The notes: generated by a model not told the origin, from the letters alone. 64,000 nucleotides of DNA from Paludibacteraceae bacterium (GCA_024692565.1 JAILMN010000027.1:22555-86554), one strand, 5' to 3'; shown: positions 26,452 to 35,404, counted from the stretch's first letter. Made by a program: numbers and translations.

Positions 26452-27794
26452 AACGTTCCTTATTCTATATTGCTTTCATCGCCCTTCTGATGGGGCAGGG
26501 TGTAGGTGCTCTTCACGCACAGGACTATGCCCGCATGAGTGAACGCACGATTCTCGGAACGGCGCGTTATGTAGGTATGAGCGGTGCGATGACCGCTATC
26601 GGCGGTGATCCTTCTTCGGTCATAGACAACCCTGCCGGTCTGGGTCTCTACCGCCGTTCGGAAGTATTGCTGACCATGGGTGGAGCGTTCGACAAAGTGA
26701 CGCAAGCAGGTACCGGCTCGATGGACAAACGCAACTCGTTCCTTCTGCCGCACGCTTCGGTCGTATTCAGCATGCCTTTCAACCAACCGGAGAATGACGG
26801 TGTGCAGTTCTTCAATTTCATGCTGTCGTATAATCGTTTGCAGACCTATAATCGCAATTACTATGCTACCGGTGCGAACGAGCGCTCGTTAGGTGCGCTG
26901 CTCGCAGGGGCTGATGTAACATGGGACATCCCGTTCTGCGCCGATAAGTACAATGCTGCGAACTCGCTGAGCCTATACGAATCGGGCTATAAGAACGAGT
27001 ACTCCATGGATTTCGCGATGAATATATCCAACCAATGGTATGTTGGTCTCGGTATTCAAGTGCAATCATGGGCGATGGCTTCGGATGCGTTGTATAAAGA
27101 GTCTTTCTCGACCATCAATGCCGACGGAAAGAACTATGACATATGGAATGAGTCCAAAGTGCTCTTCTCAGGTGCCAGCTGTAACCTGTCGGTAGGTATG
27201 ATCTATCGTCCGTTGTCATGGTTGCGCATCGGTTTCGGCTTGCGCACGCCGACCTTAGGCTGGGCATACACCCGTACTTCCGGTACGCTGAGCGCAACGA
27301 CCGACTCCTTGCGTTATTCCTATGCACCGAACAGGGCAGGACGTGACGGAGGATACCATATGCCGCTTTATACTTCCACATCTGTGGCGTTCCAGATAGG
27401 TGGGTACGGAATGATATCGCTGCAGTACGACTATTCGCACGCATCGTTCCAAGACGACATCCACTCGCTTAAAGCCGGTATAGAGATTGTGCCGGTATTG
27501 GGTTTGTATATCAATGCCGGCTACACGTATGAGAGTACGTTTAAGAAAGCCGATCGTATCGTGCCGATGGATCCGAAGTTCGATAGACAAGATACCTATT
27601 TCCTGCAACCCCGTTGGACGCAGTACGCTTCGGTCGGAATAGGTTACCGCGGTTCGTTCCTGATCATCCAAGGAGCATACCAATATCGTTGGCAGGGCTT
27701 GAATCTCTACGCACATGAGAACGCTGCGCCATATGACTTACGTGGGGAAACACACCGATTTGTCGTCACCATAGGATGGCATCATAATAGATAA
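26448..27794 (+). CDS. Outer-membrane protein, OmpP1/FadL/TodX-like
   Basis: A 448-residue beta-barrel with a signal peptide (to about residue 24, LHAQ). The N-terminal region (SERTILGTARYVGMSGAMTAIGGDPSSVIDNPAGLGLYRR) is characteristic of the FadL-like hydrophobic-compound transporter family in Bacteroidetes, including proteins annotated hemin receptor. The rest consists of alternating strands ending in an aromatic-rich terminus (RFVVTIGWHHNR). It probably carries hydrophobic ligands across the outer membrane. Confidence 0.82.
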   Translation: MKRSLFYIAFIALLMGQGVGALHAQDYARMSERTILGTARYVGMSGAMTAIGGDPSSVIDNPAGLGLYRRSEVLLTMGGAFDKVTQAGTGSMDKRNSFLLPHASVVFSMPFNQPENDGVQFFNFMLSYNRLQTYNRNYYATGANERSLGALLAGADVTWDIPFCADKYNAANSLSLYESGYKNEYSMDFAMNISNQWYVGLGIQVQSWAMASDALYKESFSTINADGKNYDIWNESKVLFSGASCNLSVGMIYRPLSWLRIGFGLRTPTLGWAYTRTSGTLSATTDSLRYSYAPNRAGRDGGYHMPLYTSTSVAFQIGGYGMISLQYDYSHASFQDDIHSLKAGIEIVPVLGLYINAGYTYESTFKKADRIVPMDPKFDRQDTYFLQPRWTQYASVGIGYRGSFLIIQGAYQYRWQGLNLYAHENAAPYDLRGETHRFVVTIGWHHNR

Positions 27795-28020
27795 TAACCG
27801 CAACAGCGCCGAATAACTGATAGGAACCGGAAAACTCAACAATTATTATTTAACCGAGTGCAAATGCTTCACTAATGGCGTGCCGGTACTCTACGCCGTG
27901 ACCCGCGAAAGCGGTAGCGATGAGGTGGCCGGATTACAGAGGAAAAAGCAGGCCTCAAATCCTATTCTCTGGAAGTTTTCTCGAGTAAGAAGTTATTTCG
28001 GCGCTTTTGCAGGTCAACGC
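27795..28020 (+). ncRNA. Structured intergenic element before menG
   Basis: A region of about 210 nt closed by an 18-bp helix with one mismatch and one bulge: GCAACAGCGCCGAATAACT (from about 27800) with AAGTTATTTCGGCGCTTTTGC (to about 28010). Inside are hairpins GGCGT/ACGCC (about 27878-27898), CCGC-GAAA-GCGG (about 27903) and GAGG/CCTC (about 27921 and 27950). ATAGGA/TCCTAT and GAAAACT/AGTTTTC could form crossing helices, that is a pseudoknot. No TAnnTTTG promoter is visible. It could be a riboswitch-like leader of menG or a processed operon RNA. No known family matched by eye (I considered cobalamin, THF, tmRNA and RNase P). Confidence 0.5.
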
Positions 28021-28021
28021 A

Positions 28022-28705
28022 ATGAATGAAAAACAACACATAGGTCAGTTATTCGACCGCATAGCAGGCACGTATGACGGGCTTAACCATATGTTGTCGC
28101 TTAATATAGACCGTCGTTGGCGAATGAAGACGGTAGCGCTGATGGCGCCTGCCAAGCACGTACTGGATGTAGCTATCGGAACGGCTGACCTCACTATCGA
28201 GATGCTGCGTCGCGGCAAAGCGGAACAAGTGACAGGACTTGATCTCTCGCTCCACATGATGGAAATAGGTGAGCAAAAATGCGAACGAGCCGGCTACGAC
28301 GTGAACTTTGTGTTGGGAAACGCGCAACAGATGCCGTTTGAGGATAACACTTTCGATGCCGTCACGTGCGCATACGGTTGCCGTAACTTCGCGGACTTGG
28401 ATGCCGGACTGAAGGAGATGTACCGCGTGCTCAAACCCGGTGGACAAATCGTCATCCTCGAGTTCTCCTATCCTAATAACCGCTACATCCGCGCGCTGTA
28501 CGACTTCTATTTCACGCATCTGATGCCGCTCATCGGAAGACTCGTCAGCCGCGATAAAAAAGCATATACCTATTTGAATCGAAGCGTCAAGTCCTTCTGC
28601 TGGGGCGAGGCGTTTGTGCAGCATCTGCACGATATAGGTTTTGTGAACGAATCGTTTATAACGCTCACTTTTGGAATCACTACCATTTATACTGCAAACA
28701 AATGA
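28022..28705 (+). CDS. menG: Menaquinone/ubiquinone methyltransferase MenG (UbiE)
   Basis: A 227-residue SAM-dependent C-methyltransferase for the last step of menaquinone synthesis (demethylmenaquinone to menaquinone). It has the family N-terminal block (FDRIAGTYDGLNHMLS), the SAM motif LDVAIGTADLTIEM, and the C-terminal ILEFSYPNN region. The ATG at 28022 is chosen over the TTG at 28007. The structured element upstream ends immediately before this start. Confidence 0.93.
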   Translation: MNEKQHIGQLFDRIAGTYDGLNHMLSLNIDRRWRMKTVALMAPAKHVLDVAIGTADLTIEMLRRGKAEQVTGLDLSLHMMEIGEQKCERAGYDVNFVLGNAQQMPFEDNTFDAVTCAYGCRNFADLDAGLKEMYRVLKPGGQIVILEFSYPNNRYIRALYDFYFTHLMPLIGRLVSRDKKAYTYLNRSVKSFCWGEAFVQHLHDIGFVNESFITLTFGITTIYTANK

Positions 28706-29007
28706 TTAAACACATTATTCTTTGGCGTCTGCGCGCGGAATTAAGTGCAGAGCAGAAGGCAGCAACAGCGCATGCTATCAAAGAGGGTCTGGAGGGACTC
28801 AAAGGAAAGATCCCCGGACTGATGGATATCCATGTGCAGATTGACGGCCGCTTGGAGACCAGCAATGCCGACATCATGTTAGACGCTACCTTGGATTCGT
28901 TCGAATCGCTCAAAGGCTACGCCGTTCATCCGGCGCACGTAGCGGTAGCAAACGGCATCGTGCGACCCAATACCGAGTTACGAACCTGTTTAGACTACGA
29001 AGTATGA
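28702..29007 (+). CDS. Dabb (stress-responsive alpha/beta barrel) family protein
   Basis: A 101-residue single ferredoxin-like domain protein (MIKHIILWRLRAEL to YAVHPAHVAVANGIVRP). The family is dimeric with largely unknown roles. It overlaps menG by 4 nt and the next gene by 4 nt, so the operon is tight. Confidence 0.85.
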   Translation: MIKHIILWRLRAELSAEQKAATAHAIKEGLEGLKGKIPGLMDIHVQIDGRLETSNADIMLDATLDSFESLKGYAVHPAHVAVANGIVRPNTELRTCLDYEV

Positions 29008-29663
29008 AACGAATCCTCGTGTTAACCCTCATCGCAGCATGTTCGCTGAGCCTTTTTGCGCGACCGCAACGACGCGAAGTCATCATCGATACGATCTGCA
29101 ACGCGCCGCTCAAGCAGATGCTTAAGGTTGCTAATCGCTTCTGCTATCAGTTCCAGGCCTGCCCGGACTCCTTGTTCTCATGGGCATACAAAGGTATGGA
29201 ACCGCCTAAAGTGGAAACGGAAAAGACCAAGGAGAGTAGGGATGCCATCCAGTTGGTGTACAAAGACCGTAAGTACGACGCGAAGACCAAGACTGGTGAC
29301 GTGACGCTGGATATCATCGTCTTAGGCGTACGCTGGTGGAAAGATCAGCATCTGGGAACCAAATATGTACTCTCGCGTCCCGCCAAATCGCAATATCCGC
29401 TTACCTCACATATGACCGCTACCTATTCGGGTTCCATCCTCGAAGGAGGTAACTTCATCATGCGTATGGAGCCTATTTCCGAAGATCAGACGCGTATTCA
29501 CTACGAATTCAATATCACCTTCGGCAAAGTGCTATCGACATTCATCTCTGATAAAACATGGCATAACGCTATCGAATGGCGCTTCGAAACGATTCTGGAG
29601 AACTTGATTGAATGTGCGGAAACAGGAACGGTCAAAGATAAATGGCGTGGACCTAAGAAATAA
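29004..29663 (+). CDS. Secreted protein, possible START/SRPBCC-like domain
   Basis: A 219-residue exported protein (signal peptide MKRILVLTLIAACSLSLFA). Beyond the signal it has alternating strands and two Trp-rich segments (VRWWKDQHLGTKYVL; KTWHNAIEWRFETIL). The final helix plus beta strands (RIHYEFNITFG) could be a START-like lipid-binding fold, but this is a guess from layout only. It is the last gene of the operon with menG. Confidence 0.65.
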   Translation: MKRILVLTLIAACSLSLFARPQRREVIIDTICNAPLKQMLKVANRFCYQFQACPDSLFSWAYKGMEPPKVETEKTKESRDAIQLVYKDRKYDAKTKTGDVTLDIIVLGVRWWKDQHLGTKYVLSRPAKSQYPLTSHMTATYSGSILEGGNFIMRMEPISEDQTRIHYEFNITFGKVLSTFISDKTWHNAIEWRFETILENLIECAETGTVKDKWRGPKK

Positions 29664-29666
29664 AAA

Positions 29667-29697
29667 GAAAGCTCACCAACCGGTGAGCTTATTTTTT
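29667..29697 (+). terminator. Bidirectional terminator
   Basis: AAGCTCACC (29669-29677) pairs with GGTGAGCTT (29682-29690), followed by ATTTTTT. It lies between convergent genes. Confidence 0.9.
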
Positions 29698-30625
29698 AGT
29701 ATCTGCGCTTCGTGTTTCTTGCGCGTTTATGCGAGTCGTCGATGATGCGGCATTGCTCGCAAGTACGCCAGCGGTAAGCAATCGTGATACCCAATTGGAA
29801 CCAACCGTCGTTCCAGTGAATATGCTCCTTACCGTTGCGGTCTGTCCATTTAGAGAACGGATTAGGGTTTCCTAATTCTACACCGTCCGAGTTTTGGTTG
29901 GCAGCCATTGGCCAACCATCCAAGTTCATGTAGTGTGTATCGGTCACACCTTCTTGAATCAAGAACTCTACACCAAGCGACCACGACGGGTTGATCGTCC
30001 AGTTATAGCCCAGACCCAACTGAATCATCGGCAGAATACCAAACGTGCTACCCTCAATCATGTGGCGCTCCTTTCCGCCAGGAGTGCTCTTGTAGTAGTA
30101 GAACTGATAATTGGTGATGATGCTGGAGGTCAGGGATATACCGCCGTATATATAGAATCCTGCCTGCCAGAACGGGTAGTACTCCACACCGACAGCCGGC
30201 TGAATCATGAACGCGTTGAATTTACGATAGTCGTCACGCGGCGGGTTAAGATTGTCGAACTTCACTTTGTTATTACCGTTCAGTACACCGCCCATGAGCG
30301 TGAAGCGCATATTACAATGATGCCCAACCGGCAACAAGTATCCCAAAACCAATGAACCGCCGTAGCTGACGTTTTCTTTGTTAAAACCGCCGTTGAACGC
30401 TATACCCTCGTTATCGACATCGCCGAAATAATACATCGCATTCGCATTGATGCTGATACCGTTAGAAACGAAGAAGTTCTTAACGGTATACAAACCATTA
30501 CTGCTACGCGGCTTCTGAGACCATACAATCTTCTCATTGTACTTTTTGGCCTCCATGGTAGTCGTAAGAAGCAGTAATGCGCTCAAAATGAGCAATGTGC
30601 GAGATAAATGCGTTCGCATGAACAT
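29696..30625 (-). CDS. Outer-membrane beta-barrel protein
   Basis: A 309-residue exported protein with signal peptide (MFMRTHLSRTLLILSALLLL). Aromatic-alternating strands (NAMYYFGDVDNEGIAFNGGF, VGVEYYPFWQAGFYIYGGI, LGLGYNWTINPSWSLGVEF) and a basic C-terminal tail indicate a small porin-like barrel. The first in-frame ATG (30649) lies inside the promoter, so the start at 30625 is used. Confidence 0.78.
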   Translation of the reverse strand: MFMRTHLSRTLLILSALLLLTTTMEAKKYNEKIVWSQKPRSSNGLYTVKNFFVSNGISINANAMYYFGDVDNEGIAFNGGFNKENVSYGGSLVLGYLLPVGHHCNMRFTLMGGVLNGNNKVKFDNLNPPRDDYRKFNAFMIQPAVGVEYYPFWQAGFYIYGGISLTSSIITNYQFYYYKSTPGGKERHMIEGSTFGILPMIQLGLGYNWTINPSWSLGVEFLIQEGVTDTHYMNLDGWPMAANQNSDGVELGNPNPFSKWTDRNGKEHIHWNDGWFQLGITIAYRWRTCEQCRIIDDSHKRARNTKRRY

Positions 30626-30646
30626 GTTCAAAATTCTTTCAGGGTG

Positions 30647-30678
30647 CAAAGGTACAACAATTTTCCCACATACGCAAA
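30647..30678 (-). promoter_or_regulatory. Promoter of the outer-membrane gene
   Basis: TTTG (30675-30678), a 20-bp spacer, TACCTTTG (30647-30654), minus strand. Confidence 0.82.
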
Positions 30679-30709
30679 TCTTTCTGCATTTTTTTACAAA
30701 AAAAATGAA

Positions 30710-30743
30710 AAAAGACTTATTCTGACGCGAATAAGTCTTTTTT
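30710..30743 (-). terminator. Terminator of tRNA-Glu
   Basis: AAGACTTATTC and GAATAAGTCTT stem with a 6-nt loop; T-runs on both sides. Confidence 0.9.
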
Positions 30744-30746
30744 CAG

Positions 30747-30819
30747 TAGTGCTACCCGGACTCGAACCGGGGTTTACGGCGTGAGAGGCCGTTGTCCTAG
30801 GCCACTAGACGATAGCACC
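30747..30819 (-). tRNA. tRNA-Glu (anticodon CTC)
   Basis: A 73-nt cloverleaf. The acceptor stem is GGTGCTA / TAGCACT (with one G-U pair), the anticodon arm ACGGC-CTCTCAC-GCCGT, the T-arm CCCGG-TTCGAGT-CCGGG. It reads GAG. Its promoter is at 30846-30877. Confidence 0.92.
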
Positions 30820-30845
30820 CGGATGCTTTTTTTCAAAAGCGGGTG

Positions 30846-30877
30846 CAAAAGTACTGCTTTTTTTTTACATACGCAAA
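30846..30877 (-). promoter_or_regulatory. Promoter of tRNA-Glu
   Basis: TTTG (30874-30877) followed by CGTATG, a 20-bp spacer, TACTTTTG (30846-30853), minus strand. Confidence 0.82.
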
Positions 30878-30926
30878 TATTTTGACAAAAAAATGCATTT
30901 TTACCTTCACTTTTTTCTATTTCTCG

Positions 30927-30958
30927 CTTGCGTATATCAAAAAATAGCAGTAATTTTG
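30927..30958 (+). promoter_or_regulatory. Promoter of fprA
   Basis: CTTGCGTATATC (CTTG at 30927-30930), a 20-bp spacer, TAATTTTG at 30951-30958. Confidence 0.82.
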
Positions 30959-30977
30959 CACAAAATTTTGAAATTCT

Positions 30978-32129
30978 ATGCAAAAAATCAAGTATGTAGG
31001 CTGTGATGATGCCGAATTGGATTTGTTTGAGAGTCAGTATGAACTGCCGGAAGGTATGTGCTACAATAGTTATCTGGCGCTCGGTAGCGAGAAAGTAGCG
31101 GTGATGGATGCTGTTGACGCGCGTTGCGCGCGGGCGTGGTTAAATAAGGTGTCGGAGGCACTCAATGGTCGCACACCTGATTTCCTCGTTTGCCAACATA
31201 TGGAGCCCGACCACAGCGGCGCTATCGGCGCTTTCCTGGCGCAATATCCGCAGGCTACTGTCCTCTGCTCCAAGCAGGCTGTGACACTTATGCAGCAGTT
31301 CGCTATCGACGCGCCGAACGTGCAGATCGTAGCGGAAAACCAAACCATAGACCTCGGCGGCCTCACGCTGCAGTTCATCGCTGCGCCCATGATTCATTGG
31401 CCGGAAGTTATCATGACCTGGTGCCCGGAAGAACAAGTGCTCTTCTCCGCTGATGCATTCGGTAAGTTCGGTGTCTATCATGCCGACGAGGACGATTGGG
31501 CTTGCGAGGCAAGACGTTATTATTTCAATATCGTCGGTAAGTACGGCGTAGCCGTAACGAACGTGCTCAAGAAACTTGCCGACAAACCTATTGCTACGAT
31601 TGCGCCGCTTCATGGTCCGATGCTCGAAGGAGCCAAAAAGGACGAGGCGCTGCGACTCTATACGATCTGGAGTGCGTACGGTGTGGAGACCGAAGGAGTC
31701 CTTGTGGCGTACGCTTCTATCCATGGTAATACAGCGAAAGTAGCGCACCAAATAGCCGACATCCTCAAAGCCAAGAATGCCGGTAAGGTAGCGATCACCG
31801 ACCTCAGCCGAGACGACATAGCGGAGGCGATTGAAGATGCCTTCCGCATGAACCGACTTGTGCTCTGCTGCGCTACGTACGATGGCGATATCTTCCCTGC
31901 TATGCACCTGTTTCTGCATAAACTGCGCCTCAAAGCGTACCAGAACCGCCGCGTAGCACTCGTGGAGAATGGCTCTTGGGCTCCGCAGGCCGTACGCGTC
32001 ATGCGTGAAATGCTCGCCGGTTGCAAGAATATCGACATCGTCGAACCTACCGTCACCATCCGCGGTGCCCTGAAACCCGAACAAACAGCGGAATTAGAGG
32101 CACTGGCCGACGCCTTGTTAGCGAAATAA
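30978..32129 (+). CDS. fprA: FprA family A-type flavoprotein (flavodiiron protein)
   Basis: A 383-residue soluble enzyme with an N-terminal metallo-beta-lactamase-like diiron domain (HMEPDHSG, the HxExDH signature, at about residues 74-81) and a C-terminal flavodoxin domain (LVAYASIHGNTAKVA binding FMN). Flavodiiron proteins reduce oxygen to water or NO to N2O, using rubredoxin as donor. The rubredoxin gene lies 40 bp downstream. This pair protects an anaerobe from oxygen. Confidence 0.93.
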   Translation: MQKIKYVGCDDAELDLFESQYELPEGMCYNSYLALGSEKVAVMDAVDARCARAWLNKVSEALNGRTPDFLVCQHMEPDHSGAIGAFLAQYPQATVLCSKQAVTLMQQFAIDAPNVQIVAENQTIDLGGLTLQFIAAPMIHWPEVIMTWCPEEQVLFSADAFGKFGVYHADEDDWACEARRYYFNIVGKYGVAVTNVLKKLADKPIATIAPLHGPMLEGAKKDEALRLYTIWSAYGVETEGVLVAYASIHGNTAKVAHQIADILKAKNAGKVAITDLSRDDIAEAIEDAFRMNRLVLCCATYDGDIFPAMHLFLHKLRLKAYQNRRVALVENGSWAPQAVRVMREMLAGCKNIDIVEPTVTIRGALKPEQTAELEALADALLAK

Positions 32130-32168
32130 GCGCAAGCTGAAATATTAACTCACTAAAATTAAGAACTT

Positions 32169-32327
32169 ATGGCAAAGTACATTTGTGATGTCTGCGGGTA
32201 CGAGTACGATCCCGCAGCAGGTGATCCGGAGAACGGCATTGCTCCCGGCACTCCCTTTGAATCTCTTCCCGAAGATTGGACCTGTCCCCTCTGCGGAGTA
32301 GGCAAAGACCAATTCTCCGAGGCATAA
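32169..32327 (+). CDS. Rubredoxin (52 residues)
   Basis: A small iron protein with two CxxC knuckles, [15 protein letters not shown] and [11 protein letters not shown], and the typical [17 protein letters not shown] middle. It carries one iron on four cysteines and passes electrons, here probably to FprA. It starts with ATG at 32169, 40 bp after fprA, and ends at a terminator. Confidence 0.93.
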   Translation: MAKYICDVCGYEYDPAAGDPENGIAPGTPFESLPEDWTCPLCGVGKDQFSEA

Positions 32328-32330
32328 CAA

Positions 32331-32365
32331 AAAAATAGCGTACCCGCAAAGGTACGCTATTTTTG
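32331..32365 (+). terminator. Terminator of fprA-rubredoxin
   Basis: AAAAATAGCGTACC pairs with GGTACGCTATTTTT around CGCAAA. Confidence 0.92.
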
Positions 32366-32406
32366 TAAATTATTCAATAAGGTTGTTCTATGCGTCAAAA
32401 GTGGGT

Positions 32407-32503
32407 ACTTTTGCCGCTCGCGTCCGCGCACTTACTCCGCTAAACGTCCATCGGACGTTCAGCGGTGCGCTTTTCTTATCTCGCGAAGTAAGCTCGAACG
32501 ATT
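32407..32503. repeat. Palindrome and repeat downstream of ppdK
   Basis: CCGCT-AACGTCC (about 32441) pairs with GGACGTT-AGCGG, extended outward by GCGCACtt / ggTGCGC with mismatches. To its right, CTTATCTCGC...GCTCGAACGAT (32475-32502) repeats the reverse strand of the tRNA-Pro leader (16512-16537). It has no T-run. Confidence 0.55.
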
Positions 32504-32506
32504 GTT

Positions 32507-35236
32507 TCACGCTTCATCCTCTACGGCAGCTTGAGCTGCAGCGAGGCGAGCGATAGGTACGCGGAACGGTGAGCAAGAAGCGTAGTTCATACCCACGCGT
32601 GCGCAGAACTTAACGGAACTCGGTTCACCACCGTGCTCGCCGCAGATACCGGTACGCAATCCCGGACGAACGGCACGACCTTTCTCTACCGCCATCTTGA
32701 TGAGTTGACCCACACCCTTCTGGTCGAGTACCTGGAACGGATCCACTTTGAGGATCTTCTTCTCGAGGTAAGCCGGCAAGAAGGAAGCGATATCGTCACG
32801 GCTGTAACCGAAGGTCATCTGCGTGAGGTCGTTGGTACCGAAGCTGAAGTACTGCGCTTCCGTAGCGATGCGGTCTGCGGTCAAAGCAGCACGCGGGATC
32901 TCGATCATCGTACCGATCTCGAACTCTACTTCTACGCCATACTCTGCGAACACTTCTTTCGCCACTTTCTGGATAATCTCTTTCTGTTGCTTGAGCTCGT
33001 ACAAGATACCGATGAGCGGCACCATGATCTCCGGCATCGGGTTCTTGCCCTCTTTCTTGAGTTCGCAAGCAGCACCGAGGATAGCGCGGGTCTGCATAGC
33101 GGTGATCTCCGGGAAGGTGATACCCAGACGGCAACCACGGTGACCCAGCATCGGGTTGTTCTCTGCGAGCGAAGCTACACGTGCCTGGATTTCTTCTACC
33201 GAAACGCCCATTTCTTTTGCCATTTGCTCCTGACCCTTGATATCATGGGGTACGAACTCGTGCAAAGGAGGATCGAGCAGACGGATATTCACCGGACAAC
33301 CGTCCATCGCCTCAAGGATACCCTTGAAGTCAGCCTTCTGGTACGGCAGCAGTTTAGCCAGCGCTTTCTCGCGACCTTCTGCGTCCTTAGCGAGGATCAT
33401 TTCACGCATAGCGATAATCTTCTTGTCCTCGAAGAACATGTGCTCGGTACGGGTCAGACCGATACCCTTGGCGCCGAACGCGCGCGCTACACGTGCATCG
33501 TGCGGGGTATCTGCGTTCGTACGAACTTGCAGTTTGGTATATTTGTCGCAGAGGTCCATGAGGTCCTTGAAGTCACCGCTGAGTTCAGCAGCCTTCGTCG
33601 GGATCTCACCGGCGTAAACCTGTCCGGTCGAACCGTTCAATGAAATATAGTCACCCTCTTTGTAGGTAACGCCTTCGATCTTCACGGTCTTAGCCTTGTA
33701 ATCCACTTGGATAGCGCCTGCACCGGAAACGCAGCATTTACCCATACCGCGAGCTACGACAGCAGCGTGCGAAGTCATACCACCGCGAGCGGTAAGGATA
33801 CCTTCGGCAGCAGACATACCTGCGAGGTCTTCAGGGCTGGTCTCGATACGAACCATGATCACTTTGTGGCCGTTAGCGTGCCAATCCTGTGCGTCGTCAG
33901 CGTGGAAGACGATCTGTCCGCACGCAGCACCCGGGGAAGCGGGCAGACCTTGCGTGATGACTTTGGCTTTCTTCAGCGCATCTTTGTCAAAGACAGGGTG
34001 GAGCAGTTCGTCCAGTTTCTGCGGCTCGCAACGCATGATAGCCTCTTTCTCGGAGATGACACCTTCGCGAACGAGGTCCATAGCGATCTTCACCATCGCC
34101 GTACCGGTACGTTTACCGTTACGCGTCTGGAGGAACCAAAGTTTGCCTTCCTGAACGGTGAACTCCATGTCTTGCATGTCGCGATAGTGGTCCTCGAGCT
34201 TCTGCTGGATAGCGTTCAGTTCAGCATAGAGAGCCGGCATCGCCTCTTCCATAGACGGATATTTCGATGCACGTTCAGTTTCGCTGATGCCCTGCAGAGC
34301 AGCCCAACGACGGCTTCCTTCGAGCGTGATCTGTTGCGGGGTACGGATACCTGCCACCACGTCCTCACCCTGTGCGTTCACGAGGTACTCACCGTTGAAC
34401 AGGTTCTCACCCGTAGCGGCGTCACGGCTGAAGCAAACACCAGTAGCAGAGGTCTCACCCATGTTACCGAATACCATCGCCATCACAGAAACGGCCGTTC
34501 CCCATTCGTCAGGAATACCTTCCATCTTACGATAGAGGATAGCGCGCTCGTTCATCCAGCTGCGGAACACAGCGCAGATAGCGCCCCAGAGTTGTTCGAT
34601 CGGGTCATTCGGGAAATCCTTGCCCGTGCGCTCTTTGATAGCGGCTTTGAAACGAGCTACAAGGAGCTTGAGCTCATCGACGTTCAGGTCTTTGTCGAGC
34701 TTGATACCGCGGATGGCTTTCACCTCCTCGATGATAGCCTCGAACGGATCGATGTCGGTTTTGTTAACCGGCTTCATACCGAGCACAACGTCGCCGTACA
34801 TTTGTACGAAACGGCGATAGGAGTCGTAAACGAAGTGAGGATTCTGCGTCTTCTGGCACATACCCTCAGCCACCGTGTCGTTCAGACCGAGGTTAAGGAT
34901 GGTATCCATCATACCCGGCATAGATGCGCGTGCACCCGAACGAACAGAAACGAGCAGCGGGTTCTTCGGATCGCCGAACTTGCAGTTCATCAGCTCCTCA
35001 ACGTGCTTAACAGCCGCGTTAACTTCCTCTGTGAGCTCAGCCACGATCTTCTCCTGACCTACCTGGTAGTACTCGTTACAAACCTCAGTAGTGATGGTGA
35101 AGCCGGGAGGAACCGGCACACCAACGAGGTTCATTTCCGCACAGTTAGCGCCCTTACCGCCAAGCAGTTCGCGCATTTGTGCGTTACCTTCAGCCTTACC
35201 GTTGCCGAAGGTGTAAACTCTTTTTTTCTTTTCCAT
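32507..35236 (-). CDS. ppdK: Pyruvate, phosphate dikinase
   Basis: A 909-residue enzyme converting pyruvate, ATP and phosphate to PEP, AMP and PPi, usable in both directions. The N-terminal ATP-grasp domain begins VYTFGNGKAEGNAQMRELLGGKGANCAEM. The swivelling phosphohistidine domain has GGMTSHAAVVARGMGK (catalytic His). The C-terminal PEP/pyruvate TIM barrel has LGHRGCRLGI, FSFGTNDLTQMTFG and the end motif GICGEHGGEP. Full length. It is divergent from the PPi-driven pump hppA, which fits a PPi-based energy economy. Confidence 0.96.
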   Translation of the reverse strand: MEKKKRVYTFGNGKAEGNAQMRELLGGKGANCAEMNLVGVPVPPGFTITTEVCNEYYQVGQEKIVAELTEEVNAAVKHVEELMNCKFGDPKNPLLVSVRSGARASMPGMMDTILNLGLNDTVAEGMCQKTQNPHFVYDSYRRFVQMYGDVVLGMKPVNKTDIDPFEAIIEEVKAIRGIKLDKDLNVDELKLLVARFKAAIKERTGKDFPNDPIEQLWGAICAVFRSWMNERAILYRKMEGIPDEWGTAVSVMAMVFGNMGETSATGVCFSRDAATGENLFNGEYLVNAQGEDVVAGIRTPQQITLEGSRRWAALQGISETERASKYPSMEEAMPALYAELNAIQQKLEDHYRDMQDMEFTVQEGKLWFLQTRNGKRTGTAMVKIAMDLVREGVISEKEAIMRCEPQKLDELLHPVFDKDALKKAKVITQGLPASPGAACGQIVFHADDAQDWHANGHKVIMVRIETSPEDLAGMSAAEGILTARGGMTSHAAVVARGMGKCCVSGAGAIQVDYKAKTVKIEGVTYKEGDYISLNGSTGQVYAGEIPTKAAELSGDFKDLMDLCDKYTKLQVRTNADTPHDARVARAFGAKGIGLTRTEHMFFEDKKIIAMREMILAKDAEGREKALAKLLPYQKADFKGILEAMDGCPVNIRLLDPPLHEFVPHDIKGQEQMAKEMGVSVEEIQARVASLAENNPMLGHRGCRLGITFPEITAMQTRAILGAACELKKEGKNPMPEIMVPLIGILYELKQQKEIIQKVAKEVFAEYGVEVEFEIGTMIEIPRAALTADRIATEAQYFSFGTNDLTQMTFGYSRDDIASFLPAYLEKKILKVDPFQVLDQKGVGQLIKMAVEKGRAVRPGLRTGICGEHGGEPSSVKFCARVGMNYASCSPFRVPIARLAAAQAAVEDEA

Positions 35237-35284
35237 TGTTTGTTAAAATATAGTGATTTTTATATGTTGCCACAAAATCCGGCA

Positions 35285-35316
35285 CAAAAGTACAAAAAAT
35301 AATTCATATACGCAAG
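35285..35316 (-). promoter_or_regulatory. Promoter of ppdK
   Basis: CTTG (35313-35316) followed by CGTATATG, a 20-bp spacer, TACTTTTG (35285-35292), minus strand. Confidence 0.82.
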
Positions 35317-35372
35317 CATTTTATAATTTTTTATAAAAATTACAGAGATATAAGGAAATTATTGCGCGCGGG

Positions 35373-35404
35373 CTTGCGTATATGGGGAAGATTTTGTAAT
35401 TTTG
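35373..35404 (+). promoter_or_regulatory. Promoter of hppA
   Basis: CTTGCGTATATG (CTTG at 35373-35376), a 20-bp spacer, TAATTTTG at 35397-35404. The leader to the start codon is about 80 nt. Confidence 0.82.

Noticed and set aside
27795..28020. tmRNA, RNase P RNA or cobalamin riboswitch
   Set aside because: I found no tag reading frame, no GAGGAAAGTCC core and no B12-box GCCACTG.
33707..35302. Long antisense open frame opposite ppdK
   Set aside because: It follows the third-position composition of ppdK, has no promoter or signal, and its protein is a mixture without domain motifs.
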